This document shows positions 1 to 6,679 of a DNA stretch of 8,599 bases, piece by piece; position 1 is the first letter of the stretch, and every line of letters starts with the position of its first letter. Location of the stretch: positions 1 through 8,599 of the forward strand of contig JANXVK010000600.1 in the NCBI GenBank assembly GCA_025351675.1, given 5' to 3'. A program made the position numbers and the translations under genes. Source of the DNA: Rhizobacter sp. (lineage in GTDB: Bacteria; Pseudomonadota; Gammaproteobacteria; Burkholderiales; Burkholderiaceae_C). The notes beneath the pieces are model-generated. The model saw only the letters and a list, made by a program, of their open reading frames with translations, was not told the origin of the DNA and did not search any database.

Positions 1-1286
1 AGGGTGACCGCGTCTTCATGCACGCCCGCCGCGCGGGCCGCGGCGGCGCGCGCCGCGCCGGGCATCTGTGTCGGCGCCCAGACCTCGACCTTGCCGTCGG
101 CGACGCGCGCGGTGCAGTTGATCGGCTCCATCGTCGCGTGCGCGAGCCAGGGCGCGCGGTAGACCTGTTCGACGTTGCGCGCCGCGTTCTTCGCCGCGCC
201 CCGTACATCGCCACGGCCATGGAACACGAAGCCGCCTTCCGAGGTGGCCGCTTCGCGCGCGCTGCGCTCCAGCGCCTGATCGATCGCCACGCTGTTCACC
301 ACGCCGACCGGCGGCACGCGCCATTCGACCTGCAGCGCCTGCGCGCCCTGCTTCGCGTGCCAATACGTCTTGCCGACGACCGCGAGCGCGTCGGTCGAGC
401 CGGCATACGTGCCGAGCCGCACGACACGCTCGACACCGGGCAGCTTGAGCGCCGCATCGACGTTCACCGCGCCGTAGCTGCCGCCGATCGCAGGCGCGTG
501 GCGCACGACCGCGTAGAGCTGATCGGGCAGCCGAACGTCGATGCCGAACTGCGCCGTGCCGTCGATCTTCGCCTGCAGGTCGATGCGTGGCGCGGGCGTG
601 CCGATCAGCGTCCACTGTTTCGCGGTCTTCAGGATCACCTCGCCGGATGGCGTGGCCGCGGCCGCCTTCGCGAACAGCCCGTAGTGGCCTTGCGGGCCCG
701 ACGGGTGGCTGATCACGCCGTTCGTCACGCTCAGCTCGGCCACCGGCAGCTTCCATTCGAGCGAGGCCGCGCCGAGCAGTTGCGCGCGCGCGGTCGCGGC
801 GGCCAAGCGCAGCACGTCCCACGCGTCTGCCACGGTCGACGAACCGCCGGTCATGTTGATGCCGAGTTCGCGCGCGAGCTTCGCCATCACCCACTGCCCG
901 GTCTTGACGACGCGAGTCTCGTGGCCGGGCTCGCTGTCGGCCGGGTGGAACGGCAGCGACGCGACGAAGCCGGCGACGTTGCCGTACAGCTTCTCGGGGC
1001 CGGCCTGCACCAGCCGCAACTTGGCCAGCGAGATGTCGAGCTCTTCGGCAACCAGCATCGCCAGCGCGGTGTGCACGCCCTGGCCCATCTCGCTGCGGTT
1101 CATCGCGAGCACGACGTGGCCGTCGTCGGCCGCAATCCTGATCCAGCCATTCAGGCCGACCTCGCCGCCCACGACCGGCATCGTGTCGGCGCCGCCTTGC
1201 CGGCCGCGCGGCGGCAGCACGCCCCAGCCAACGACGAGGGCGGTGGCGGCGCCGAGGCCGCTCAGGATCAGCGTGCGGCGCTTCAT
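1..1286 (-). CDS. Molybdopterin-binding subunit of an IorB-type molybdenum hydroxylase (partial, C-terminus off the left edge)
   Basis: This is the large catalytic subunit of a xanthine-dehydrogenase-family molybdenum hydroxylase of the isoquinoline 1-oxidoreductase beta type, which hydroxylates N-heterocycles or oxidises aldehydes using water. The first 428 residues are visible. The family is usually about 700-750 residues, so over a third lies beyond the edge. The N-terminus has a twin-arginine-like signal (KRRTLIL, residues 2-8) followed by a hydrophobic stretch to about residue 25, so export to the periplasm is likely. Family-typical segments are [20 protein letters not shown] (63-82), a [11 protein letters not shown] hinge (240-250) and the block [13 protein letters not shown] (383-395) with VWAPTQ (402-407). 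The ATG overlaps the stop of the upstream [2Fe-2S] gene as ATGA, which fixes the start and indicates translational coupling. The substrate cannot be read from the sequence; an aldehyde or nicotinate-type substrate is possible. Any cytochrome c subunit or XdhC-like maturation factor would lie outside the window. Confidence 0.93.
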   Translation of the reverse strand, partial: MKRRTLILSGLGAATALVVGWGVLPPRGRQGGADTMPVVGGEVGLNGWIRIAADDGHVVLAMNRSEMGQGVHTALAMLVAEELDISLAKLRLVQAGPEKLYGNVAGFVASLPFHPADSEPGHETRVVKTGQWVMAKLARELGINMTGGSSTVADAWDVLRLAAATARAQLLGAASLEWKLPVAELSVTNGVISHPSGPQGHYGLFAKAAAATPSGEVILKTAKQWTLIGTPAPRIDLQAKIDGTAQFGIDVRLPDQLYAVVRHAPAIGGSYGAVNVDAALKLPGVERVVRLGTYAGSTDALAVVGKTYWHAKQGAQALQVEWRVPPVGVVNSVAIDQALERSAREAATSEGGFVFHGRGDVRGAAKNAARNVEQVYRAPWLAHATMEPINCTARVADGKVEVWAPTQMPGAARAAAARAAGVHEDAVT

Positions 1287-1789
1287 GCCTCCCTCACCAC
1301 CGCAGGCCTGGCGGCCGGCGCGTTCGTCGCCCGGATCGCCGCGGCCGCCGTCTTGATGGCTTCGCGAATGCGCGGATAGGTGCCGCAACGGCAGATGTTG
1401 GTGATGGCCGCGTCGATGTCGGCGTCGTTCGGGTTCGGGGTCTTCGCGAGCAGCGCCGCCGCCGCCATCAGCATGCCGCTCTGGCAGTAGCCGCACTGCG
1501 GCACCTGGTGGGCAATCCACGCCGCCTGGAGCGGGTGCGGCTGGGCGGCGCTGCCGAGCGCCTCGATCGTGACGATGCGCTTGCCGGCGACGCTCGCGAG
1601 CGGCGTCACGCACGCGCGCACCGCGGCGCCGTCGACCTGCACGGTGCAGGCACCGCACGCGGCCACACCGCAGCCGAACTTCGTGCCCGTCATGTTCAGC
1701 ACATCGCGCAGCGCCCACAGCAAGGGCATGTCGGGCGCGACCGCCTCACGGCCAAGCGTGCGCATCTGGCCGTTGATCGAAAGCTCCAA
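1283..1789 (-). CDS. [2Fe-2S] subunit of the IorA-type molybdenum hydroxylase
   Basis: This small iron-sulfur subunit carries electrons from the molybdenum site to an acceptor. With the TTG start proposed here it is 168 residues, close to the roughly 150-170 typical of IorA-type subunits. The N-terminal plant-ferredoxin domain has cysteines 40, 45, 48 and 60 ([19 protein letters not shown] and VRAC). The C-terminal helical domain binds the second cluster with CGYC (99-102) and CRC (133-135). I chose TTG at 1789 because the protein then begins (M)ELSING, as family members do, and AGGAG sits 5 bases upstream. An in-frame ATG at 1900 would add 37 residues with no family resemblance and leave only 31 bases to the divergent esterase. 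The gene overlaps the downstream catalytic subunit by four bases. Function as the partner subunit is firm; the substrate is unknown. Confidence 0.93.
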   Translation of the reverse strand: MELSINGQMRTLGREAVAPDMPLLWALRDVLNMTGTKFGCGVAACGACTVQVDGAAVRACVTPLASVAGKRIVTIEALGSAAQPHPLQAAWIAHQVPQCGYCQSGMLMAAAALLAKTPNPNDADIDAAITNICRCGTYPRIREAIKTAAAAIRATNAPAARPAVVREA

Positions 1790-1931
1790 ACCGTCTCCTG
1801 AGAAGAGTCCCGAAAGCCCCGCGAAAGGGCGAGCCGATTTTGCGGTATTTGATGCGGCATTTCGGCGCGCGCCTGCCCGCGTCGCCGAGGCGTGGTCCAC
1901 TTGGCGCGTTCGCCCACCGATTCATGCCACC
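1790..1931. promoter_or_regulatory. Divergent intergenic region, presumed promoters for the hydroxylase operon (-) and the esterase (+)
   Basis: These 142 bases separate two divergently transcribed genes, so both promoters should lie here or slightly inside the genes. A relatively AT-rich patch at about 1836-1866 is the likeliest promoter core, but I cannot assign convincing -35 and -10 boxes on either strand. No clear Shine-Dalgarno precedes the esterase ATG. Promoter presence is inferred from gene orientation. Confidence 0.4.
1795..1799 (-). promoter_or_regulatory. Shine-Dalgarno AGGAG deciding the TTG start of the [2Fe-2S] subunit
   Basis: Read on the minus strand, AGGAG is followed by five bases and then TTG, in frame with the ferredoxin domain. 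It is the clearest ribosome binding site in the window and supports the non-ATG start over the upstream ATG at 1900. Confidence 0.7.
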
Positions 1932-2651
1932 ATGCACACCTCTGCCCTCGCCCATTTGCCCGAACAAGGGCCGCCCGACTTGCTCTATCTGCTGTTCCAT
2001 GGCGTCGGCGCCACGGCCGAGAGCATGTTGCCGCTCGCGCAGCGGCTGATCCGCGAGTATCCGCAAGCGGCAGTGTTGTGCATCAATGCGCCGGACCGGT
2101 TCGATGCCGTCATCGGCGAGACCGACGCGAAACAATGGTTCTCGATTCGCCGCATCGACGAAGACAACCGCCCCGGCCGCGTCGCCGACGCGCTGCCCGC
2201 GTTCATCGCGACCGTGCGCGCGATGCAGCAACGCTTCGAGATGAGCTGGGAGTGCACCGCGCTGGCCGGCTTCTCGCAGGGCGCGGTGATGGCGCTCGAA
2301 GCGGTGCAGGCCGAGCCGATGCTCGCGGGCCGGGTGCTCGCGTTCTCGGGCCGCCACGCGACCGCCCCGGCGCATGGGCCGGCCGATACCACCGTGCACC
2401 TGTTCCACGGCATCGCCGACACGGTGATCCCGGCGGCCGCGGCGATCGACTCGGCGCAGACGCTGGTCGAGCTCGGTGCCGACGTCACCGCCGATGTGCT
2501 GCCCGGCATCGCGCACGAGCTGCATCCGTTGTTGATGGACAAGGCGATCGAGCAGCTGCGCACGTTTCTGCCGAAGAAGGTGTGGCGCGCCGCGATGAGC
2601 GAGGCGCCGGTGCTGCCGCGGGCGGCGTCGAGCGACGAGCTCGGCGGCTGA
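1932..2651 (+). CDS. ypfH: YpfH-like alpha/beta-hydrolase esterase (phospholipase/carboxylesterase family)
   Basis: This 239-residue cytoplasmic serine hydrolase resembles E. coli YpfH, an esterase active on short-chain acyl esters. The oxyanion segment LFHGVG lies at 21-26. The nucleophile elbow is GFSQG (113-117) with Ser115. The acid is probably Asp163 in FHGIADTVIP, and the base His195 in PGIAHEL. YpfH-type signatures include KQWFSIRRIDEDNRPGRV (67-84) and GRVLAFSGR (133-141). The ATG at 1932 puts the hydrophobic beta strand and oxyanion loop at the usual distance from the N-terminus; upstream in-frame sequence is antisense to the hydroxylase subunit and unlike the family. No good Shine-Dalgarno is visible. 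There is no signal peptide or membrane segment. It is the only plus-strand gene, divergent from the hydroxylase pair and convergent with the membrane protein 23 bases beyond its stop. The natural substrate is unknown. Confidence 0.93.
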   Translation: MHTSALAHLPEQGPPDLLYLLFHGVGATAESMLPLAQRLIREYPQAAVLCINAPDRFDAVIGETDAKQWFSIRRIDEDNRPGRVADALPAFIATVRAMQQRFEMSWECTALAGFSQGAVMALEAVQAEPMLAGRVLAFSGRHATAPAHGPADTTVHLFHGIADTVIPAAAAIDSAQTLVELGADVTADVLPGIAHELHPLLMDKAIEQLRTFLPKKVWRAAMSEAPVLPRAASSDELGG

Positions 2652-2657
2652 CCCGGT

Positions 2658-2673
2658 GCGCGCCGCGGCGTGC
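2658..2673. terminator. Weak GC hairpin between the convergent esterase and membrane-protein genes
   Basis: The 23-base convergent gap contains a 10-base perfect palindrome (CGCCGCGGCG, 2661-2670) extendable by further pairs to a six-pair stem with a CGCG loop, counting one G-U pair in the plus-strand RNA. It could end transcription from either side. There is no run of T on either side, so calling it a terminator rests on position and symmetry only. Confidence 0.2.
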
Positions 2674-2674
2674 G

Positions 2675-3178
2675 TTACTTCAGCTTCTTGTCTTCGCGCT
2701 TCGCGTCTTCCATCGCCTCGGGTTCCAGCTCTTCGGCCGAGCGGTTCAGGTGCACGAACACGCCCCACGCCGCCAGCAGCAACGCGGTCGCCGCGAGCAA
2801 GGCCGCGGCGAAGAGCAGCTGGGCCGGGTCTTCATGCAGCGCCCTGAACGTGGCGACCAGACCTTCGATCGCGAGCGCGACGACGACCACGACCATGAAC
2901 CGCGACAGGAATCGCCGCACCCGTGTCGGCGCGCTGATGTCGGCGTCGCGCACGATCTCTTCCTCGACGATGGTCTCGGCGATCTGCAAGGCCACGACAG
3001 CCGCCGCGAGCAAACCCACGGCCTCGATGATTTGCTGCGCCGCGGCGCCGTCCAGTCCGTTCGCGAACGCGAGCCAGCCCATGCGCGCGGAGATCGCGAT
3101 CAGCATCAGGGCGCCGCAGGCGAAGAGGCCGGCCATCAACGCATGGATGCCGCGGAACAGACTGGTGAATATCTTCAT
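2675..3178 (-). CDS. Four-helix integral membrane protein of unknown function
   Basis: I do not recognise a named family for this 167-residue protein. It has four hydrophobic segments at about residues 11-32, 48-70, 93-112 and 119-142, giving a compact inner-membrane bundle. The second helix leads into an acidic linker, ETIVEEEIVRDADIS (68-82), followed by a basic stretch, TRVRRFLSRF (85-94). The tail after 144 is highly charged (acidic at 149-158, then KREDKKLK) and probably cytoplasmic, as is the short N-terminus. The start is the ATG at 3178, the first one preceding the hydrophobic segments; no clear Shine-Dalgarno is present. It follows the carboxypeptidase on the same strand after 107 bases, so it may have its own promoter or be a distal operon member. 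The loop between helices 2 and 3 looks conserved in character, but I cannot infer an activity. Confidence 0.85.
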   Translation of the reverse strand: MKIFTSLFRGIHALMAGLFACGALMLIAISARMGWLAFANGLDGAAAQQIIEAVGLLAAAVVALQIAETIVEEEIVRDADISAPTRVRRFLSRFMVVVVVALAIEGLVATFRALHEDPAQLLFAAALLAATALLLAAWGVFVHLNRSAEELEPEAMEDAKREDKKLK

Positions 3179-3285
3179 GCGGTGATCTTGACACGGAGTC
3201 GGACGGCGTTCTGTAGGCAGATGGCGCTCGTCACGGGGTGCCTGCGCCGCAGCGCGCGAGGCCGCCGGCCCCGACCGAAGAACAC

Positions 3286-4995
3286 TCAATCCAGCACGAT
3301 CTCCGTCCGCACCACGCCTGCCCGCTCCGCCCGTGCCGTCAACGCCAGGCGCGTGCCTTTGGGCCCGCGCACCACCCACTCGACGACGGCGCGATCGCCC
3401 GTGACCTCGCGGTTCGGCAGAAACGCCTGCAGCGAAGCCTTCGGCGCGTGCCCTTCGAGTTGCGGCCCTTCGATGCGCGGGGTGCCGCTGACCAGCGCGA
3501 CCTCGGCCTTGCCGGGCGGCAGGTGGATCTCGAACATCACGCCGCGCACGACCTTGCGCGCCAGTGCCCGCTTGCTCACGTACACGGGCAGCCAGCCGCT
3601 GTTGCCGACCGCGAAGCGGATGCGCCAGGTATCCGGCCCGAGCGCACGCACCTCGGTGCGCAGCAACTCCAGTTTCGGCAGGCTCAGCGCGATCTGGTTC
3701 ATCCACGCCGGGAAGCGCGCGACCTCGCGCTCGCGCAAATGCGGCGGCGGGTTGCGCCAGAAGTTCATCTTGTCCCAGCCGCCGATCTCGACTTGCCCGA
3801 GTTGCGGATGCATGAAGGGCTTCCAGTCGGCGTGCGCCTCGCCGGCGCACTGCTCGTCGCTCCATTTCAAGAGCTTCAGGTCGTCTTCGACCGGGTGGTC
3901 GCGGTACCAGTCGATCCACTTGTAGTCGGTGATGCCGGCGGCCTTGTTCGGGCCCCACAGCTCGACCACCCAGAACAGCGCGCCGAGGTGCTCGTAGAGC
4001 CAGTCCTGCGTGCCGCCGATCGTCTCTTTCGGGTGGTATTTGAAGTCGTGCCAGATGCTCACGGCCGGGTAGCCGGTGAGCTCGGTGCCGAGCGCACTGA
4101 AGCGCTTGATCGACCACAAATCCTCGGGGATCATGTCGTCGTCGGCCATCGTGCCCATCGGCCGCAGAATCACGCCGCTGTGGGTGTGATAACTGATCGC
4201 CGCGCCGATGTTCGGGTGCGCGAGCACGAAGTCGACCATCGCCTTGACCTCGGGCTCGCTCGCCGGGTACGCGCCCGCGCCCTGCTGCTCGAACTCTTGG
4301 CGCCAGAACGCCGGAAAGTTGCGGTTCAGGTCGAGCCCTTCGGGGTCCTTGTTGACCTGGATCGTCAGACCGTCGTAGTTGGCGAGCGTTCCTTCGGGCA
4401 TCAGCCGGAAGTACTCGCCGCCGAATTCGCCGGGCCGGCGCGGCACCATCAGGCGCGGTTCGCTGTCGCACTTCTTGTAGGCGCCGTGCGGGTCGGGGAT
4501 GCGCATGAAGAGCACGCGACCGTCGCCGTCGACGTCTTCGACCGTCAGGCCATCGACATGATCCTCGTCGTACGGATAGCGCCTGGTACTCGAACGGATG
4601 TGACGCGGCTTGTCGCCCAGCGCCAGTTCGGCGCCGTCGGGGTTCAGGCGCGGGCAGAGATAGAGCACACGCGTGTCGAGCAGGTGTGTGACCTGGCTGT
4701 CGGAGCCGTAGCCGGTGACGAGCTGATGCAGGTAGTACAGCACCGCGGTGCTGGCGGTGAGCTCGGCGGCGTGGATGTTGCCGTCGGCCCAGAACGCGGG
4801 CTTGTCGGCGGCCGGGCCCGTGGCGGTGTTGGTGACGGTCGCGACCCAGATGTCGCGGCCCTCGAAGCTCTTGCCGATCGACGCGACCGAGACCAGCTCG
4901 GGGTGCGCATCGGCGTAGTCGAACAGCAGGCGCGTGAGTGCCTCAAAGCGGTAGAAGGTGTCGAAGCGGGGGCTGGGCGTGGCGGGCGTGGTCAT
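3286..4995 (-). CDS. M14-family zinc carboxypeptidase
   Basis: This 569-residue metallopeptidase has the full M14 active site. The zinc ligands are His75 and Glu78 (GNIHAAE, 72-78) and His270 (SYHTHSG). The substrate-binding Asn-Arg pair is N224-R225 in LDLNRNFP, and the catalytic base is Glu345 in WVVELWGP. GKSFEGRDIW (41-50) is the typical early strand. About 100 residues separate NPDG (118-121) from LDLNRNFP, more than in classical carboxypeptidases, and this insert includes an acidic DVDGDGR loop (154-160). Residues after about 430 form a separate C-terminal, probably beta-rich region. No signal peptide is visible, so it is probably cytoplasmic. I chose ATG at 4995, with AAAGAGA 11 bases upstream. 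A GTG at 5037, abutting the upstream regulator's stop, would add 14 atypical residues. It lies 42 bases after the response regulator and may share its transcript. It probably trims peptides, but the substrate is unknown. Confidence 0.93.
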   Translation of the reverse strand: MTTPATPSPRFDTFYRFEALTRLLFDYADAHPELVSVASIGKSFEGRDIWVATVTNTATGPAADKPAFWADGNIHAAELTASTAVLYYLHQLVTGYGSDSQVTHLLDTRVLYLCPRLNPDGAELALGDKPRHIRSSTRRYPYDEDHVDGLTVEDVDGDGRVLFMRIPDPHGAYKKCDSEPRLMVPRRPGEFGGEYFRLMPEGTLANYDGLTIQVNKDPEGLDLNRNFPAFWRQEFEQQGAGAYPASEPEVKAMVDFVLAHPNIGAAISYHTHSGVILRPMGTMADDDMIPEDLWSIKRFSALGTELTGYPAVSIWHDFKYHPKETIGGTQDWLYEHLGALFWVVELWGPNKAAGITDYKWIDWYRDHPVEDDLKLLKWSDEQCAGEAHADWKPFMHPQLGQVEIGGWDKMNFWRNPPPHLREREVARFPAWMNQIALSLPKLELLRTEVRALGPDTWRIRFAVGNSGWLPVYVSKRALARKVVRGVMFEIHLPPGKAEVALVSGTPRIEGPQLEGHAPKASLQAFLPNREVTGDRAVVEWVVRGPKGTRLALTARAERAGVVRTEIVLD

Positions 4996-5037
4996 GTGGG
5001 AGGTCGTCTCTTTGCTTTGTGAAGCCCCGCGGCGCAC

Positions 5038-5802
5038 TCACTGCGCGCGGAACAGACCCTGAAAATGCCGCGAGACCGGCAGCTTCTCGCTGCGGCCGCA
5101 CAAGCTGAGCACCATCTTGCCGTCGTCGACGCGCACGGCGCTGGCGATGTAGCGGTGGTTCACGATGATCGAGCGGTGAATCTGCCAGAACTGCGCCGCG
5201 TCGAGCAGCGCGACCAGCTCTTTCAGCGGGGTGCGGATCAACACTTCGCCGTCACCCTGAGCGTCCGTGTACGCGACGCGGGTGTGGCGGCTGTCGGACT
5301 CGAAATACACCACGTCCTCGACCCGCACGCCCCGCACGTCCTTGCCGACACCGGCCTGGATCACGTCGAGCGGCGCCGGCTTGCGGACCTGGCCGACGAG
5401 CCGGCCCAGCAACTGCTGCAGATCGGCCGGCGCAGCACTCGGCGCGGCCATTCGTGCCTTCACGCGCGCGACCGCCTGCACGAGGCGCTCGGCATCGACG
5501 GGCTTCAGCACGTAGTCGACCGCGCCGGCGTCGAACGCCGCCAAGGCATGGTCGCCATGGGCGGCGACGAACACGGTGTGTGCGCGTGCGCCGATGCGCT
5601 GCGCCACCTCGATGCCGGTCAGCCGCGGCATGCGCACGTCGAGAAAACAGACCTCGGGCTCGTGCTCGAGAAACGCGTCCCAGGCATCGACGCCGTTCAC
5701 GCACTCCTCGGCCACCCGCAACTCGGGCCAAGCCTGCGCCAGCGCCATCAGCAGTTGCGCGCGCGCCGCTTCCTCGTCATCGGCGATCAGGGCAGTGGGC
5801 AT
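5038..5802 (-). CDS. LytTR-family (AlgR/LytR type) DNA-binding response regulator
   Basis: This 254-residue regulator has an N-terminal receiver domain (about 3-118) and a C-terminal LytTR DNA-binding domain (about 145-252). Receiver residues are the acidic pair Asp8-Asp9, the phosphoacceptor Asp55 (CFLDVRMPRLTG), and Lys100 in VLKP. The usual switch Thr/Ser after the fourth beta strand (VFVTA-type in relatives) is Ala80 here (VFVAAHGDHAL). The LytTR domain shows VVYFESDSRHTRV (164-176) and FWQIHRSIIVNHRYI (205-219), which are family hallmarks. The start at 5802 gives the canonical MPTALIADDE beginning, though no Shine-Dalgarno is visible. No histidine kinase is encoded in the window, so its partner must lie elsewhere if it has one. 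The carboxypeptidase begins 42 bases downstream on the same strand. A short perfect palindrome lies about 34 bases upstream. The target genes are unknown. Confidence 0.94.
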   Translation of the reverse strand: MPTALIADDEEAARAQLLMALAQAWPELRVAEECVNGVDAWDAFLEHEPEVCFLDVRMPRLTGIEVAQRIGARAHTVFVAAHGDHALAAFDAGAVDYVLKPVDAERLVQAVARVKARMAAPSAAPADLQQLLGRLVGQVRKPAPLDVIQAGVGKDVRGVRVEDVVYFESDSRHTRVAYTDAQGDGEVLIRTPLKELVALLDAAQFWQIHRSIIVNHRYIASAVRVDDGKMVLSLCGRSEKLPVSRHFQGLFRAQ

Positions 5803-5835
5803 GCGGGCGGCGGTTCGGCGCGAAAAAGTGCAATC

Positions 5836-5846
5836 TCACAGTGTGA
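5836..5846. promoter_or_regulatory. Palindrome TCACAGTGTGA upstream of the response regulator, candidate operator
   Basis: This is a perfect inverted repeat with 5-base arms and a one-base centre, 34 bases upstream of the regulator's ATG in a 104-base gap. Position and symmetry suggest a dimeric regulator's site. It does not have the CRP arrangement and is not the direct-repeat type LytTR proteins bind. Chance occurrence is possible. Confidence 0.3.
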
Positions 5847-5884
5847 CCGATTTCATCGCGGCTGCGAGCCCCCGGAATCGGGTT

Positions 5885-5906
5885 GCCGGCGCTGCGAACC
5901 GCCGGC
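5885..5906 (-). terminator. Hairpin abutting the amidotransferase stop codon, possible terminator
   Basis: On the minus strand, directly after the TGA, GCCGGCG and CGCCGGC form a perfect 7-bp stem around an 8-base loop. The stem is very GC-rich and ideally placed to end the flavoprotein-amidotransferase transcript. It is followed by AACCCG rather than a U run, so intrinsic termination is uncertain; it could instead protect the 3' end of the mRNA. Confidence 0.4.
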
Positions 5907-6665
5907 TCAGGCGCCCAGCAACGCGCCGTCGACGAACACCCGCAGCTCGCCCGCGGCGAACTTCGTCCAAGCCTCGTCCTTCGTCAGCGGCTCGGTCACG
6001 ATCACCGCGACCCGGTCGCTGGCCGACGTGTGCGCGGCGAAATCGACCGTCACGTCCTCGTCCTGCAGCGAGGCGCGCGCGAACGGGTGCTGGCGCACGA
6101 TGTGATGCAGATGGGTCGAGCAATGCGCCCACAGCGCCTGGCCATTGCCGAGCATGAAGTTGAACGTGCCATGCGCGGCCGGCACCGGCGCGAGTTCGCG
6201 CAAGGTGGCCGTGAGTTCGGCGATCGTCGGCACGCTGGCGTGGGCCTTCGCGAGCTCCTGCATCAGCCAGCAAAACGCGCGCTCGCTGTCGGTCTCGCCG
6301 ACCGGGCGGAACGCGCCGTGCAGGCGCGGCGCGAAGCCTTTCAGGTCGCCGTTGTGCGCGAACACCCAGTAGCGGCCCCACAGCTCGCGCACGAACGGGT
6401 GCGTGTTCGCAAGCGTCACTTGGCCTTGGGTCGCCTTGCGGATGTGGGCGATGATGTTCTGGCTGTGGATCGGAAAACGCCGCACCATCTCGGCCACCGG
6501 CGAACTGCGCGCGCTCTGTGCGTCGACCAGCAGGCGCACGCCGGCGCCCTCGAAGAAGGCGATGCCGAAACCGTCCTTGTGCTCTTCGGCGCGGGTCGCG
6601 AAACCGGTGAAGCTGAACATCACATCGGTCGGCGTGTTGGCATTCATGCCGAGGAGCTGGCACAT
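5907..6665 (-). CDS. yafJ: YafJ-like class II glutamine amidotransferase
   Basis: This 252-residue protein closely resembles E. coli YafJ (about 255 residues), a stand-alone class II (Ntn-type) glutamine amidotransferase domain. Cys2, exposed once the initiator Met is removed, is the N-terminal nucleophile, and MCQLLGMNAN is the family start. Other expected glutaminase elements are HIRKAT with Arg76 (74-79), NTHPF (88-92), the AHNGDL block (103-108) and GETDSE (123-128) with Asp126. The requirement for Cys at position 2 fixes the start at 6665, although no Shine-Dalgarno is visible. There is no fused synthase domain, so the enzyme either passes ammonia to a separate partner or simply hydrolyses an amide; the physiological reaction of YafJ-type proteins is not known to me. 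It lies 14 bases after the flavoprotein gene on the same strand, so the two are probably co-transcribed. Confidence 0.94.
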   Translation of the reverse strand: MCQLLGMNANTPTDVMFSFTGFATRAEEHKDGFGIAFFEGAGVRLLVDAQSARSSPVAEMVRRFPIHSQNIIAHIRKATQGQVTLANTHPFVRELWGRYWVFAHNGDLKGFAPRLHGAFRPVGETDSERAFCWLMQELAKAHASVPTIAELTATLRELAPVPAAHGTFNFMLGNGQALWAHCSTHLHHIVRQHPFARASLQDEDVTVDFAAHTSASDRVAVIVTEPLTKDEAWTKFAAGELRVFVDGALLGA

Positions 6666-6679
6666 GGGCGTCGCGCGCG

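Noticed and set aside
18..1379. A 453-codon plus-strand open frame across the hydroxylase operon.
   Set aside because: It is antisense to a protein with clear IorB-type motifs, and its Arg/Ala/His-rich composition is that of an out-of-frame GC-rich shadow.
3188..3216. A TTGACA at 3188-3193 that looks like a plus-strand -35 box.
   Set aside because: The hexamer 17 bases downstream (CTGTAG) is a poor -10, and the only thing transcribed would be antisense to the carboxypeptidase.
3242..3274. Short GC hairpins (CTGCG-C-CGCAG and GGCC-GCC-GGCC) downstream of the carboxypeptidase as terminators.
   Set aside because: The stems are only 4-5 pairs with very short loops and no T run, and similar ones arise by chance at this GC content.
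1892..3925. A 677-codon plus-strand open frame spanning the esterase, membrane protein and part of the carboxypeptidase.
   Set aside because: It overlaps three well-supported genes in other frames and shows no domain-like sequence. Long frames of this kind are expected at high GC.
2675..4471. A 598-codon minus-strand frame that would fuse the membrane protein to a long N-terminal region.
   Set aside because: The upstream part is an alternative frame of the carboxypeptidase. Only the segment from the ATG at 3178 looks like protein.
3238..5022. A 594-codon plus-strand open frame opposite the carboxypeptidase.
   Set aside because: The opposite strand has the complete M14 active site; this is its antisense shadow.
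5836..5846. The TCACAGTGTGA palindrome as a CRP/Vfr binding site.
   Set aside because: CRP-type sites are TGTGA, six bases, TCACA. Here the arms are in the reverse order with a one-base centre.
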